Source: Geothrix sp.
GTDB lineage: Bacteria > Acidobacteriota > Holophagae > Holophagales > Holophagaceae
Direction of reading: 5' to 3'
Assembly: GCF_030219325.1 (NCBI RefSeq)
Contig: NZ_CP126625.1
Location: forward strand, 1,042,857 to 1,106,856
Length of the DNA: 64,000 nucleotides
Position 1 is the stretch's first letter. The number at the start of each line of letters is the position of its first letter. The notes under the pieces were generated by a model, which did no database searches, was not told where the DNA came from, and saw only the letters and a list, made by a program, of their open reading frames with translations. The translations under genes were made by a program, and so were the position numbers. This document shows positions 17,706 to 26,151 of this stretch, piece by piece.

Positions 17706-18296
17706 ATGGAGCTTCGTCTACCTTCCGAACTCAATGCCCCCCTCGGCCGGTTCCTGGTCCTGCTGGATAAGTGGAACCGCACCCACGCCCTGACGGCACT
17801 GCCGCCGGGGGAGCGGCGGGAGGAGCTCCTGCTGGATGCGGCGGCGCTGCTCCCCTCCCTGGCCCCCCTGCCGGCTGGCGCCAAGGTGGCCGATCTCGGC
17901 ACGGGCATGGGGTGTCCCGCTGTGGTGCTGGCCCTGGCCCGGCCGGACCTGCAGGTGCTGGGCGTGGACGCTTCGACCAAGAAGCTGGCCTTCCTGAGGC
18001 AGGTGGCCATGGAATTGCCGGTGCCCAACCTGAAGGCGGTCCATGGGCGCCTGGAGGATCTTCCGGACCTCGATGCGGACTGGGGCACGGCCAAGGCCCT
18101 CGCCCCCCTGGGGTCCCTGGTGGCCTGGTGGGAGCGGCACGGGAAGCCGGAGGCCCCCTTCTTCGCCCTGAAGGGACCGGACTGGGAGGCCGAGCCCATG
18201 CCTGGCGGCTGGATCGCCACCCCGCATCCCTATGCGCTGCCCACCCGAGGAAGGCGGGTCATGGTCGAGATTCGCCGAGACCCGGGCGGAGGCTAG
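17706..18296 (+). CDS. rsmG: 16S rRNA (guanine-N7) methyltransferase RsmG
   Basis: SAM-dependent methyltransferase of 196 residues that modifies G527 of 16S rRNA. The family features KWNRTHALTA, the SAM-binding VADLGTGMGCPAVVLAL (GxGxG-like motif I), VDASTKKLAFLRQV and the HGRLEDL stretch are all present; the C-terminal third is shorter than in E. coli. The start at ATG 17706 agrees with the family N-terminus; upstream in-frame sequence is AT-rich and unlike coding DNA. The ribosome site is weak (TTTGGGG). It lies next to ybeY, another 16S rRNA maturation gene, but transcribed away from it. Confidence 0.85.
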   Translation: MELRLPSELNAPLGRFLVLLDKWNRTHALTALPPGERREELLLDAAALLPSLAPLPAGAKVADLGTGMGCPAVVLALARPDLQVLGVDASTKKLAFLRQVAMELPVPNLKAVHGRLEDLPDLDADWGTAKALAPLGSLVAWWERHGKPEAPFFALKGPDWEAEPMPGGWIATPHPYALPTRGRRVMVEIRRDPGGG

Positions 18297-18303
18297 GGTC
18301 AAA

Positions 18304-18327
18304 AAAGGCCCCCGGGTGGGGGCCTTT
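18304..18327 (-). terminator. Rho-independent terminator of the LysM gene
   Basis: Ten-base-pair stem (18304-18313 with 18318-18327) with loop GGGT. Read on the minus strand the stem runs into six T residues, so it mainly terminates the LysM-domain gene; it also lies just behind rsmG on the plus strand. Confidence 0.8.
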
Positions 18328-18346
18328 GCGGTTTTCGAGACAGGCC

Positions 18347-19519
18347 TCAGGGAGTGATGGTGTCAGCGGTGAGGATTTCCTCGGTGGAGCGGAGCACGCG
18401 GCAGGTGACGGTCTGGGCATCCGCCCGGACCACGAGGACCTGCCCGAGGTAATGGGTGGTGGTTTCCGTGGGGGGCTTCTTCTCGGTCCCCGAGCCCACC
18501 GGGAACGTCCGGACCCGGACGGCGAGGAGCACATCACCCACCTTCAAGCCGTCATTGGCGCCTTTATCAATGATGATCATGTCGCCGCCGGCGGAGTGCA
18601 GCTTGTCATCCCGGGAATAGACGACGACGCCGGCATTGGGTGCGGTCTTGACCGGCTCGCCGGTGTCGGTGCGCAGCTGCAGTGGGATATTGGCGGGTTC
18701 CACGAACTTCACCAACCGGTCCCCGATCTCGACGGTGTCCAGGGAGCGCTCAATCACCGCGACGGATCCCTTCGACTGGGCCGTGATCACCCGGACCACG
18801 CCGACCTGCTTGATGACGTCCCCCAGGTTCTTCTTGGGGAGGGTGGGATGCATCAGCTTCCGGGCCACGGTCTTGAGGACCAGAAAACGATCCCCGACCT
18901 TGAGGCCCTGGTCGACACCGCCGTTCAGGTAGACCACCTCGCCCTCAGCCAGGTATTGACGGTCCGCCCGCTTGTTGGAGGTGATGGTGTAGGCGCCCTG
19001 GCCCTTGTAGTGGGCTTCGGCGCCCTCGGGGGCGACGTAGGGGAGCTGGATGAAGTCCTGGAAGGTGAAGCCCATTTCCGGGCGACGGACCGAACTGGGG
19101 TCAGCACGGCGCTGATCCGGCTGCAGGTTGGCGACGGCATCCGGCACGGAGCCGGCGGTGGCCACGGCCCGGGCCAAGTCGATGATCAGGGGGTCGCCGG
19201 GATAGATCCAGTGCGGGTCCTTGATCCACTGGTTCAGCTCCCAGATCTGCGGCCAGGCATAGGGGTTGCCCAGGTATTTTCCGGCGAGATCCCAGAGGGT
19301 GTCGCCCTTCTGGACCATGTGGGTCTTGGAGCCTTCAGGGATCTTGAGCTCCTTGGGATAATCCCACTTCGAGGTGTGGGCCTCGACCTTGATGGCATCT
19401 CCGGGGGCCGCCTCCTGGGCGCTCAGGCCGGTAACCGTGAACGCGAGGGCCGCGAGTAGGCAGGACGTCACCGGAAGGGAACGCATCCGGCCGGCATGCA
19501 GGCAAGTGGGCTGGTGCAT
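18347..19519 (-). CDS. Exported LysM-domain protein
   Basis: Exported protein of 390 residues with a signal peptide (LLAALAFTVTGLSAQ). One LysM domain at about residues 66-115 (THMVQKGDTLWDLAGKYLGNP, WELNQW, WIYPGDPLII) should bind peptidoglycan glycans. The remaining 270 residues contain repeated short beta units such as GLKVGDRFLVLKT, IEIGDRLVKF-like and GLKVGDVLLAVRV, spaced as in a repeated beta-domain. This layout is common in proteins tethered to the cell wall. The start used is the ATG at 19519 with GGGGG upstream; an ATG at 19486 would still leave the full signal peptide. It is 30 bases downstream of the PfkB gene, same strand. Confidence 0.8.
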   Translation of the reverse strand: MHQPTCLHAGRMRSLPVTSCLLAALAFTVTGLSAQEAAPGDAIKVEAHTSKWDYPKELKIPEGSKTHMVQKGDTLWDLAGKYLGNPYAWPQIWELNQWIKDPHWIYPGDPLIIDLARAVATAGSVPDAVANLQPDQRRADPSSVRRPEMGFTFQDFIQLPYVAPEGAEAHYKGQGAYTITSNKRADRQYLAEGEVVYLNGGVDQGLKVGDRFLVLKTVARKLMHPTLPKKNLGDVIKQVGVVRVITAQSKGSVAVIERSLDTVEIGDRLVKFVEPANIPLQLRTDTGEPVKTAPNAGVVVYSRDDKLHSAGGDMIIIDKGANDGLKVGDVLLAVRVRTFPVGSGTEKKPPTETTTHYLGQVLVVRADAQTVTCRVLRSTEEILTADTITP

Positions 19520-19552
19520 CAGGAACCCCCAGTTAGGATTGGACAGCGCTGA

Positions 19553-20464
19553 TTATAGGTCTTCGACGCGGATCATATCTGAAAATAATGACAGTCGGTT
19601 GCGAACTTCGTCCTGGCTGATCTGCTCGAGGCGTTCGGTGGAGAACTGCTCCACGGTGAAACTGGCCATCACCGAACCGACCAGGGCGGCATGCTTCAAG
19701 GCGGTCACATCGGTGCGCTCGATCCATGCGAGGTAGCCCAGGAAACCGCCGGCGAAGGTATCACCGGCTCCGGTGGGATCGAAAACGTTCTCCAGGGGAT
19801 AGGCCGGCGCCGCGAAGATGCCGGTGGGGGTGAACAGGGCCACCCCGTATTCGCCGCGCTTGACGACGAGGATCCTGGGGCCGAGGGCCTGGATCTTCCG
19901 GTAGGCCTTGATGAGGCTGTGCTCCTGGGTCAGCTCGCGCACCTCGGCATCGTTCACCAGGAGGATGTCCACTTCCTTGAGGACCGCATCGAGGGCCGGC
20001 CGGGCCCCCCGGATCCAGTAGTTCATGGTGTCCAGCGCGATCCAATTGGGTCGGGTGGTCATCTGGCGGACCACGTCCAGCTGGAGCACGGGGTCGATGT
20101 TGCCCAGGAAGAGGTACTTGGATTCGCGGTAGCTGGGGGGGAGGTCGGGCCGGAAATTGGCGAAGACGTTCAGATCGGTGGCGATCGTCCTGGCCTCGTT
20201 GAGGTCGTAGCCGTAGGCCCCTTTCCAGTGGAAGCTGAGCCCCTTCACGCGGGAGAGGCCGGCGAGGTCGATGGGGCGCCGATCGAAGACCCGCATCTGG
20301 TCAGGCCCGAAGTCCTCGCCCACCACGGCCACGATCCGGACCGGGTGGAACCGGCTCGCGCTCAGGGAGAAGTAAGTGGCCGAACCACCCAGGGCATGCT
20401 CCCGCTGACCGAAGGGGGTTTCCAGGTCATCGAAGGCCACGCTTCCAACCACCAGCAGGCTCAT
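19553..20464 (-). CDS. PfkB family sugar/nucleoside kinase
   Basis: Ribokinase-superfamily kinase of 303 residues. The N-terminal glycine pair sits in HALGGSATYFSLSAS, and the C-terminal signature DPTGAGDTFAGGFLGYL carries the catalytic-base aspartate and anion hole. The absence of the classical first PfkB signature and the sequence DTMNYWI near the middle resemble an uncharacterised group often annotated as sugar kinase. The substrate cannot be deduced. ATG preceded by GCAAGGAGTCC. It sits between a LysM protein (downstream) and an Smr-like protein (upstream, 21 bases), probably in one transcript. Confidence 0.82.
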   Translation of the reverse strand: MSLLVVGSVAFDDLETPFGQREHALGGSATYFSLSASRFHPVRIVAVVGEDFGPDQMRVFDRRPIDLAGLSRVKGLSFHWKGAYGYDLNEARTIATDLNVFANFRPDLPPSYRESKYLFLGNIDPVLQLDVVRQMTTRPNWIALDTMNYWIRGARPALDAVLKEVDILLVNDAEVRELTQEHSLIKAYRKIQALGPRILVVKRGEYGVALFTPTGIFAAPAYPLENVFDPTGAGDTFAGGFLGYLAWIERTDVTALKHAALVGSVMASFTVEQFSTERLEQISQDEVRNRLSLFSDMIRVEDL

Positions 20465-20485
20465 GTTCAGGACTCCTTGCGAGGT

Positions 20486-21235
20486 TCAGGTCTGGGCGGG
20501 CGGTGGCCCGAGGTACAGGAGCCAAGCCTGGGTGCCACCCATGGGGACGGGGGCCTGGGCATAGCGGGCGACCATGGGGGCCTCCCCGGAGGCCAGCAGG
20601 CTCAGGAGCCCATCATGGAGGGCCTGCTCCGGGCCCAGGGTGACCTGGAGGCTGCGCCAGCCGAGGACCATGCCATCGCCCAGACGGTCTTTGAGCCGCT
20701 CCATCGCATCCGAGACAGAGTGCCCCCGGAGGTCCAGGGAGCCGTCCACGTCGATGGCCATGCCCGCCGCCAGCTGGAAGCGCAGGGGCATGACCGGCGG
20801 AAGCAGAGCCTCCGGTCCGGTCGGGGTGGGCTCGGGCTTCACCGTTTCGATGATGGGTGAAGGGAGGAGTGCCACGGGCTCGGGTGGTGCGGGAGCCTGG
20901 GCGCGGGTGGGGATCGGTGCGGGAGGGGGGGCCAAGCGGCTTTTCTCGAGCGGTTTGAGACCCTTCAGATCCTTGAGGGCCTCCTGGAACGTCTCAGGAG
21001 CAGCCTGGGGCTGGACTGTCGCAGGGACTGGCGTGCTGGCCTCAACTGGCGTGCCCGCCGGACGCGAAGCCGCGGGCTTCAACCCCATGGCGGAAAGGAA
21101 GACCGCATCCTCGTCGTCCAGGGCGGCCGGCCCCTGGGGCCTCAAGGCCGCCTTCGGCAGGGCCTTCGGAGGCGCCATGGGGGCTTCCGGGCCAAGTTGC
21201 TGCTTCAGTTTCGCCAGATCCTGCTTCCAGGCCAT
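20486..21235 (-). CDS. Protein with degenerate Smr domain
   Basis: Protein of 249 residues. A short basic N-terminus (WKQDLAKLKQQLG) is followed by a proline/alanine-rich, probably unfolded region of about 120 residues. The C-terminal 90 residues start IDVDGSLDLRGHSVSDAMERL, matching the LDLHGxxxxEA opening of Smr (small MutS-related) nuclease domains. The later HGxGxG motif is replaced by VTLGPEQALHDGLL, so nuclease activity is doubtful. Smr proteins act on branched DNA or stalled mRNA. It is first in the minus-strand group with pfkB and the LysM gene. The domain call is moderate; function uncertain. Confidence 0.6.
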   Translation of the reverse strand: MAWKQDLAKLKQQLGPEAPMAPPKALPKAALRPQGPAALDDEDAVFLSAMGLKPAASRPAGTPVEASTPVPATVQPQAAPETFQEALKDLKGLKPLEKSRLAPPPAPIPTRAQAPAPPEPVALLPSPIIETVKPEPTPTGPEALLPPVMPLRFQLAAGMAIDVDGSLDLRGHSVSDAMERLKDRLGDGMVLGWRSLQVTLGPEQALHDGLLSLLASGEAPMVARYAQAPVPMGGTQAWLLYLGPPPAQT

Positions 21236-21395
21236 GAACCATCCTCGTCCTGATCAGAGTAGGCCATCCAGCGCGTTGCCCAAAGCCCGCCGTTGCAATC
21301 CCGCCACGGTCCGAGGCAAAACGCCGCGAGGATCGGCGGGCCTCAACCATGACTCCTCCCCGGACATCCAAGCATTGACGCCCTTCGGCGTAACC

Positions 21396-21410
21396 TGGCA
21401 CATCCTTCGC
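21396..21410 (+). promoter_or_regulatory. Candidate sigma-54 promoter of the outer-membrane protein gene
   Basis: TGGCACATCCTTCGC has the GG (21397-21398) and GC (21409-21410) pairs separated by ten bases, and an exact TGGCAC at -24. Transcription would start near 21422, twenty bases before the ATG with a TGGAGG ribosome site. No enhancer-binding protein gene is adjacent. Confidence 0.45.
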
Positions 21411-21441
21411 TCGTATCTTTCCTGTCCCCCCTGGAGGTCCC

Positions 21442-22113
21442 ATGCGCCGCGCCGCATCCCTGCTCATGCTCCCGCTGATCCTGGCATCCGGATCCGCCCT
21501 GAAGGCCCAGAGCCCGCACGTCGGGTTCAGCCTCAACCTGGTGTTCCCGACCGGGGATTTCGCGAGCAAGTCCTATCCCGCCTTCCTGGACCAGAGCGGC
21601 AACTTGCTCTCCCCCGCCAGCAAGGAGACCTATGACGTAGGCCTGGGTGGCAGCTTCACCGTCAGCTTCCCCGTGGATCGGAACCTCGCCATCCGTTTGA
21701 ACCTCAGCGGCTCGTCCGAGAATGGCACCAACCGGGCGCCGGGCTATTCCACCATCAACCTCCGCCATTCCCAGTTCAATCTTGGCGGCGACCTGCAGAT
21801 CTTCCCCCAGGGCACGGCCTTTCGCCACCGCGGCCTCTACTTCGTGGCCGGGCTTTCGGCGGACTTCGAGCAGTTCGACCGAAGTTTCGGTGACCTGAAT
21901 TCGAACTACTACTACAACGACTACAATGTCGACACAACCCGCAAGAGCCGACTGGGCGGCTCGCTGGGCATCGGCCACAGCTTCGGCTACGACGCCGGGA
22001 TGCGCTTCACCATGGAGGCCACCTTCCATAAGACCCTCACAAGTCACGATGTGACCGCGGGGGATCCCCCCAGCACCGATTTCGTGAAGCTGGGCTTCGG
22101 ATTCGTCTTCTAG
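21442..22113 (+). CDS. Outer-membrane beta-barrel protein
   Basis: Protein of 223 residues with a signal peptide (LLMLPLILASGSALKAQ). The mature part alternates hydrophobic and polar residues in strands (VGFSLNLVFPTGDF, GGSFTVSFPV, LAIRLNLSGS, FNLGGDLQIFP, LYFVAGLSADFE, RLGGSLGIGHSFGY) and ends FVKLGFGFVF with the C-terminal phenylalanine used for outer-membrane insertion. This fits an eight-stranded OmpW/OmpX-size barrel, but no family beyond that is evident. It stands alone between a sigma-54-like promoter and a strong terminator. Confidence 0.75.
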   Translation: MRRAASLLMLPLILASGSALKAQSPHVGFSLNLVFPTGDFASKSYPAFLDQSGNLLSPASKETYDVGLGGSFTVSFPVDRNLAIRLNLSGSSENGTNRAPGYSTINLRHSQFNLGGDLQIFPQGTAFRHRGLYFVAGLSADFEQFDRSFGDLNSNYYYNDYNVDTTRKSRLGGSLGIGHSFGYDAGMRFTMEATFHKTLTSHDVTAGDPPSTDFVKLGFGFVF

Positions 22114-22126
22114 TGACGAGCCCACC

Positions 22127-22158
22127 ATGGAAACGGCCCCGTGAGGGGCCGTTTCCAT
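22127..22158 (+). terminator. Rho-independent terminator of the outer-membrane protein gene
   Basis: Perfect 14-base-pair stem (22127-22140 with 22145-22158), loop GTGA, followed by TT, 14 bases after the stop codon. It also separates this gene from a convergent minus-strand gene. Confidence 0.8.
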
Positions 22159-22171
22159 TTGGGGAGGAATG

Positions 22172-23029
22172 TCACGCCTTCTTGGGGGCCGGTTTCTTTT
22201 TCTTCTTGGGCTTGGCTGGTTCGGGTTCTTCCTCCTTGCCCAGGAGCCCGTTCACGAGCCGGGTGACATCCTTGTTGGCGGGATCGAGCTTCTGGAGCCG
22301 GCGGGCATAGGTGAGGCGCTCCGTCCTGGGGCGCGCGTCATCGGCTTTCACCTGCTCCAGCTTGCCTGCCACGAAGGGTGCGGTGCCTCCCGCTTCGGCC
22401 ATCTCAGCCTTCTCCGCAGCCAGGAAGGCCTGCCAATCCGCAGCCGTCTTGGCGGTGGTCTCCTTGGCCTGGCGCAGCCTGGCCAAGATCCCCTCGATGT
22501 CCTTCAGGGCCCGTTCACTGTGCGTGATGGCCGCCTGCTGTTCGTCCATGAAGATCTTCAGTTGCTGCCGGAGCTTCATCTGCTCCTGAGACAGGCCGGG
22601 GGCCTCGTCGAGCTCCTTGAGGCGGGGTGCCTGCTTGGCCATGGCACTCCGGCACTCCGTCAGCTTCAGCTCATGCTCCATCCGGGTCTTGGCGAGAAAG
22701 GGTTCCGCGGTGGTGAGGTTCTCCTCGGCCGCCGACTGGGCCTTCTGGAAGTGGATGACCGCATCCTCCCAGCTGCCTTCGGAGAGGCATGCCCGGGCCG
22801 CCAGGCCCCGCAGGGCCACGAGGGCATGCATGTCGTTGTAGTCGGAGGGATTGACGGTGAGCCCCTCACGGCCGAGCAGGGCCTCGACGCCCTTCCTCAC
22901 CGTGGCGGCCTCGCCGCGTTCCAGCTGGACCTCCCAGGGACCACGGACCTCCTTGAAGCGGTCGGTGAGGCTCTGGGCGCCCAGGTTCGAGGCCAGGGCG
23001 CAGGCGAGCAGAAATCCGAAGCGGGTCAT
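22172..23029 (-). CDS. Exported coiled-coil protein with lysine-rich tail
   Basis: Exported protein of 285 residues with a signal peptide (FLLACALASNLGAQ). The mature part is mostly helical with heptad-like charge patterns (about residues 90-220), ends in a TPR-like unit (RLQKLDPANKDVTRLVNGLL), and closes with a KPKKKKKPAPKKA tail. It resembles the next upstream gene in layout: signal peptide, long helices, an LDPxN unit near the C-terminus and a lysine-rich end. The ATG at 23029 has GGGAGCGACC upstream. No family recognised. The two genes lie 34 bases apart and are likely cotranscribed. Confidence 0.6.
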   Translation of the reverse strand: MTRFGFLLACALASNLGAQSLTDRFKEVRGPWEVQLERGEAATVRKGVEALLGREGLTVNPSDYNDMHALVALRGLAARACLSEGSWEDAVIHFQKAQSAAEENLTTAEPFLAKTRMEHELKLTECRSAMAKQAPRLKELDEAPGLSQEQMKLRQQLKIFMDEQQAAITHSERALKDIEGILARLRQAKETTAKTAADWQAFLAAEKAEMAEAGGTAPFVAGKLEQVKADDARPRTERLTYARRLQKLDPANKDVTRLVNGLLGKEEEPEPAKPKKKKKPAPKKA

Positions 23030-23063
23030 GGTCGCTCCCCAATAGATCACGGGCTGGGATGGG

Positions 23064-24071
23064 CTACTTCTTCTTCGAGCCGCTCTTCTTCGCGGGCTTG
23101 GCCTCCTTCTCGAAGGCCTCCTTGCCGGCCTTCAGGTTGTCGAGGGCCTTCTGGGCGCCGGCGTTGCCGGGATCCAGCACCAGCAGCCGGTTCAGGAAGG
23201 CGGCCTGGTTCTGGGGCGTGCCCAGTTTGGTGACGTTCTCGGGGGCGCGCAGGACGGCATCCACCCAGTTCTTCCTGCCGACGAGCTTCACCTTCTGCAT
23301 CACCTGCTTGGTGTTGAAGGCGGTGATCTCGTCGTTCTGGTCGGTCACGGCCTTCTTTGCCTTGGCGATTGCCTCATCGGCGGCCTTGACCATGCCTTCG
23401 ACCTCCTTGCGGTTGTCGCTCAGGGTCTTGGTGACCTTGGGGACGTTCGCCAGGTTCTGTTTGTGGACCGGCAAGGCGGCCGAGATCTGGGCCAGCTCCT
23501 GGTCATCGAGCTGGATCTGCGCCCCCCTCGCGTTGAATTCGTCGGCCTCCTTCTTGGAGAGCTTCTTCTTGCTGGTCTTGATCTCCTCGAGCTCGGCCTT
23601 GAAGGCCGCAATCTTGGCTTCCAGCTCCTGTTTCCGCGGCTCATTCTTGGCGACGTAGTCCCCGGAGTCCTGCGCCACCTTCTTCCACTGGGCGGCGATG
23701 GGGGCCTGGGCCTTCTCGAGATCCCCAATGATGGCCCGGGCCTGCTGGGCCCGCTTCTCCTGGATCTCCAGGGCCTTCTCCCACTGGCCCGCCTCGGAGG
23801 CGACGTTGGCATGGAGGCGATACAGGTACATCAGGCCCTGGGCATTGTTCAGGCTCTGGCCCATGGCCTTGGGGCTGGACACGTCAAAGGCTGGCCGCTC
23901 GGCGGGAACCAGGCTCTGGACCTTGGCCAGGGCCTCCTGGGTCTTGAGCTCCTTGAGCATCTGATTGATGCCGGGAAGCTCGGCATTGAAAAGCTGGGCG
24001 AGATCCGTGCTGTTGGGAACCTGGGCGACCAGGGCCACCGCGGGAAAGAGCAGGAAGGGCATCGGGCGCAT
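23064..24071 (-). CDS. Exported coiled-coil protein with lysine-rich tail (paralogue)
   Basis: Exported protein of 335 residues with a short signal peptide (MPFLLFPAVALVAQ). A long helical region with strong coiled-coil character occupies about residues 95-250 (many Lys/Glu/Ala/Gln heptads, e.g. LEKAQAPIAAQWKKVAQ, AKIAAFKAELEEIKTSKKK). It ends with a TPR-like unit LLVLDPGNAGAQKALDNLK and a KPAKKSGSKKK tail. The ATG at 24071 lies after CTGGAGTGCCC; a longer reading from 24191 overlaps the uup gene and is not needed. Function unknown; probably a periplasmic scaffold, by analogy only. Confidence 0.6.
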   Translation of the reverse strand: MRPMPFLLFPAVALVAQVPNSTDLAQLFNAELPGINQMLKELKTQEALAKVQSLVPAERPAFDVSSPKAMGQSLNNAQGLMYLYRLHANVASEAGQWEKALEIQEKRAQQARAIIGDLEKAQAPIAAQWKKVAQDSGDYVAKNEPRKQELEAKIAAFKAELEEIKTSKKKLSKKEADEFNARGAQIQLDDQELAQISAALPVHKQNLANVPKVTKTLSDNRKEVEGMVKAADEAIAKAKKAVTDQNDEITAFNTKQVMQKVKLVGRKNWVDAVLRAPENVTKLGTPQNQAAFLNRLLVLDPGNAGAQKALDNLKAGKEAFEKEAKPAKKSGSKKK

Positions 24072-24150
24072 GGGCACTCCAGGAAAGTCCAGGTCCCAGG
24101 GTAGCGAAAAGCTCGTCCAGGGGCGCTCTTCATCGCCAACTTGTGACGGG

Positions 24151-26079
24151 TCAGGCCTCCGTCCGCTTCTCTTCGAGCGCCAGCCACTCAAGTTCCAGCG
24201 TCCCGAGTTGGGCCTGGGCCGCTTCGCGGTCCTTCAGGGCCTGATGGCCTGGGCTATCGGACCGGAGGAAGGCGGTGGAATCGGCCAGGGTGTCGTCGAG
24301 GCCGGTTAGGCGTGCATGGAGGACCTCTAGGGCCGCCTCCACCTCGGCCAGCCGGCGCTGCTCCTTCTGGGAGAGGCCGGGTTTCTTCGGCCTGGCCCCG
24401 TCGACGCGCGCGGCGGGACGGGAGGTCTCGGCTTTCGCCGACACCTGGGCCGCGGCCCGCGCCTCCCGCAGGCTGCGCACGGTCGTGGGAGGCCCCTCGT
24501 AGAGCTCCCAGCGGGGGGAGCCCTCTGCGTTCCAGGCCAGGGTGTGGGTGGCCACCTGGTCCAGGAAGAAGCGGTCGTGGCTCACCAGGACGAGGGTTCC
24601 GTCATAGCCGATGAGCGCTTCCTCCAGGTTCTGGAGCGTCGGGATGTCCAGGTCGTTGGTGGGCTCGTCCAGCACCAGCAGGTCGGCCGGGTTCAACATG
24701 GCCTTGGCCAGCAGGAGCCTGTTGCGCTCGCCGCCGCTGAGGCTCGAGGCGGGGCGAGCCTGCTGGTCCACGGGGAAGCCGAAGCGCGTGAGGTAGACGT
24801 GGGCCAGCACGGTGCCGTTGCCGGTGTCCACGATGGCGGCGCGATCCGCGAGGTTGTCGAGGATGCTCCGGGCGCCGTCCAGCTCGCCGCGTCCCTGGGA
24901 GATGGCCGTGACCGCGAACTTCGGGTGGCGGACCACCTCTCCGGCGGTCGGGGCGAGCTCGCCCAGCAGCACCTTGAGGAGCGTGGATTTGCCGCACCCG
25001 TTCGGGCCGAGCAGGGCGATGCGCATGCCCCGCTGGAGACCGAGATCCAGGCCGCCGAGCAGCTCCGCACCGCCAGGGTACGCGAAGCGGATCCCTTCGG
25101 CGCGGATCAGGGCGTCGCTGCGGTTGTCCCCCTTCGCGAAGGTCAGGCCCTGCCGGATGTCCACCCGGGTCCGGTCCTCCACCGTGCCCTTGAGATCCAG
25201 CACCTCCTGGATGCGGAGCTTTGATTTGCGGGTCCGGGCCTTGGCGCCGCGGCGCAGCCAGGCCATCTCGCGACGCAGGCGGTTCTGCATGTGCTCGGTG
25301 AGCCGGGCCTCGCGGAACTCGCGGTCGGATTTCTCCAGCAGGTAGTCGCTGTAGCCGCCTTCATAGCTGCGCAGCGCGCCATCCTCCAGCTCCAGCATCC
25401 GCGTCGCCACGGCATCCAGCAGGTGGCGATCGTGGGTGATGAGGAGCAGGGCGCCCTCGTAGGCCTGCAGCCAGGCTTCGAGCCGCTCCACCTGCTCGGG
25501 GTCGAGGTGGTTGGTGGGCTCGTCGAGGACGAGCACGTCCGGCTCTTTGAGCCAGGCCTGGGCCAGCGCCACGCGCTTGCGCCAGCCGCCGGACAGGGAT
25601 TCCACTTCCGCGTCCAGGTCCGTCAGGCCCCAGACCGTGGCCGCCGCCTTCAGCCTTGGCGTCAGGTCCCAGCCCCAGTGGTCGAGGAGATGCTCGATGG
25701 TTTGCAGTTCGTCAAAGAATCGGGCCTCGGCCGCGGCCTCCGATCCGTGGAGCCGGTCGTGGATCTCCTGGTGCCTGGCCAGCAGGACGGCATGGTCGGC
25801 CAGGGCCGCCTCCAGCGCCTGGCGGATGCTGGCCCCGGGTGCGAAATGGGGCTCCTGGCTGAGGCGGGCGATGCGCAGTCCCTGCGTGATCACCACCTCG
25901 CCGGAGTCGGCAGTCTCATCCCCGGTCAGCAGCCGGAACAGCGTGCTCTTCCCCGCGCCATTGCGGCCGATGAGGCCGACCTTCTCACTCTGAAAGAGAC
26001 CGAAACTCAATCTGTCTAGAATGGCTGTTGCGCCATATCGTTTCGTGACATTGATCAAACTCAGGGCGATGGACGGCAA
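24151..26079 (-). CDS. uup: ABC-F family ATPase Uup
   Basis: Tandem ABC ATPase of 642 residues. Domain 1 has Walker A GRNGAGKST near residue 38, signature LSGGWRKR and LVLDEPTNHLD; domain 2 has GPNGCGKST, LSGGERNR and LVLDEPTNDLD. A low-complexity linker and a C-terminal coiled coil (about residues 560-642, ending in LGTLELEWLALEEK) identify it as Uup, which is linked to branched-DNA and ribosome functions. It is the second ABC-F protein in the window; the other is YbiT-like. It is divergent from the MarR regulator gene. Confidence 0.88.
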   Translation of the reverse strand: MPSIALSLINVTKRYGATAILDRLSFGLFQSEKVGLIGRNGAGKSTLFRLLTGDETADSGEVVITQGLRIARLSQEPHFAPGASIRQALEAALADHAVLLARHQEIHDRLHGSEAAAEARFFDELQTIEHLLDHWGWDLTPRLKAAATVWGLTDLDAEVESLSGGWRKRVALAQAWLKEPDVLVLDEPTNHLDPEQVERLEAWLQAYEGALLLITHDRHLLDAVATRMLELEDGALRSYEGGYSDYLLEKSDREFREARLTEHMQNRLRREMAWLRRGAKARTRKSKLRIQEVLDLKGTVEDRTRVDIRQGLTFAKGDNRSDALIRAEGIRFAYPGGAELLGGLDLGLQRGMRIALLGPNGCGKSTLLKVLLGELAPTAGEVVRHPKFAVTAISQGRGELDGARSILDNLADRAAIVDTGNGTVLAHVYLTRFGFPVDQQARPASSLSGGERNRLLLAKAMLNPADLLVLDEPTNDLDIPTLQNLEEALIGYDGTLVLVSHDRFFLDQVATHTLAWNAEGSPRWELYEGPPTTVRSLREARAAAQVSAKAETSRPAARVDGARPKKPGLSQKEQRRLAEVEAALEVLHARLTGLDDTLADSTAFLRSDSPGHQALKDREAAQAQLGTLELEWLALEEKRTEA

Positions 26080-26151
26080 GAATGGCTCCTCGGACCTTCC
26101 AGAATCCCATGGATGGGTTGATCCTTGCCCCCAAAGTATTCCGAGGCGCCC

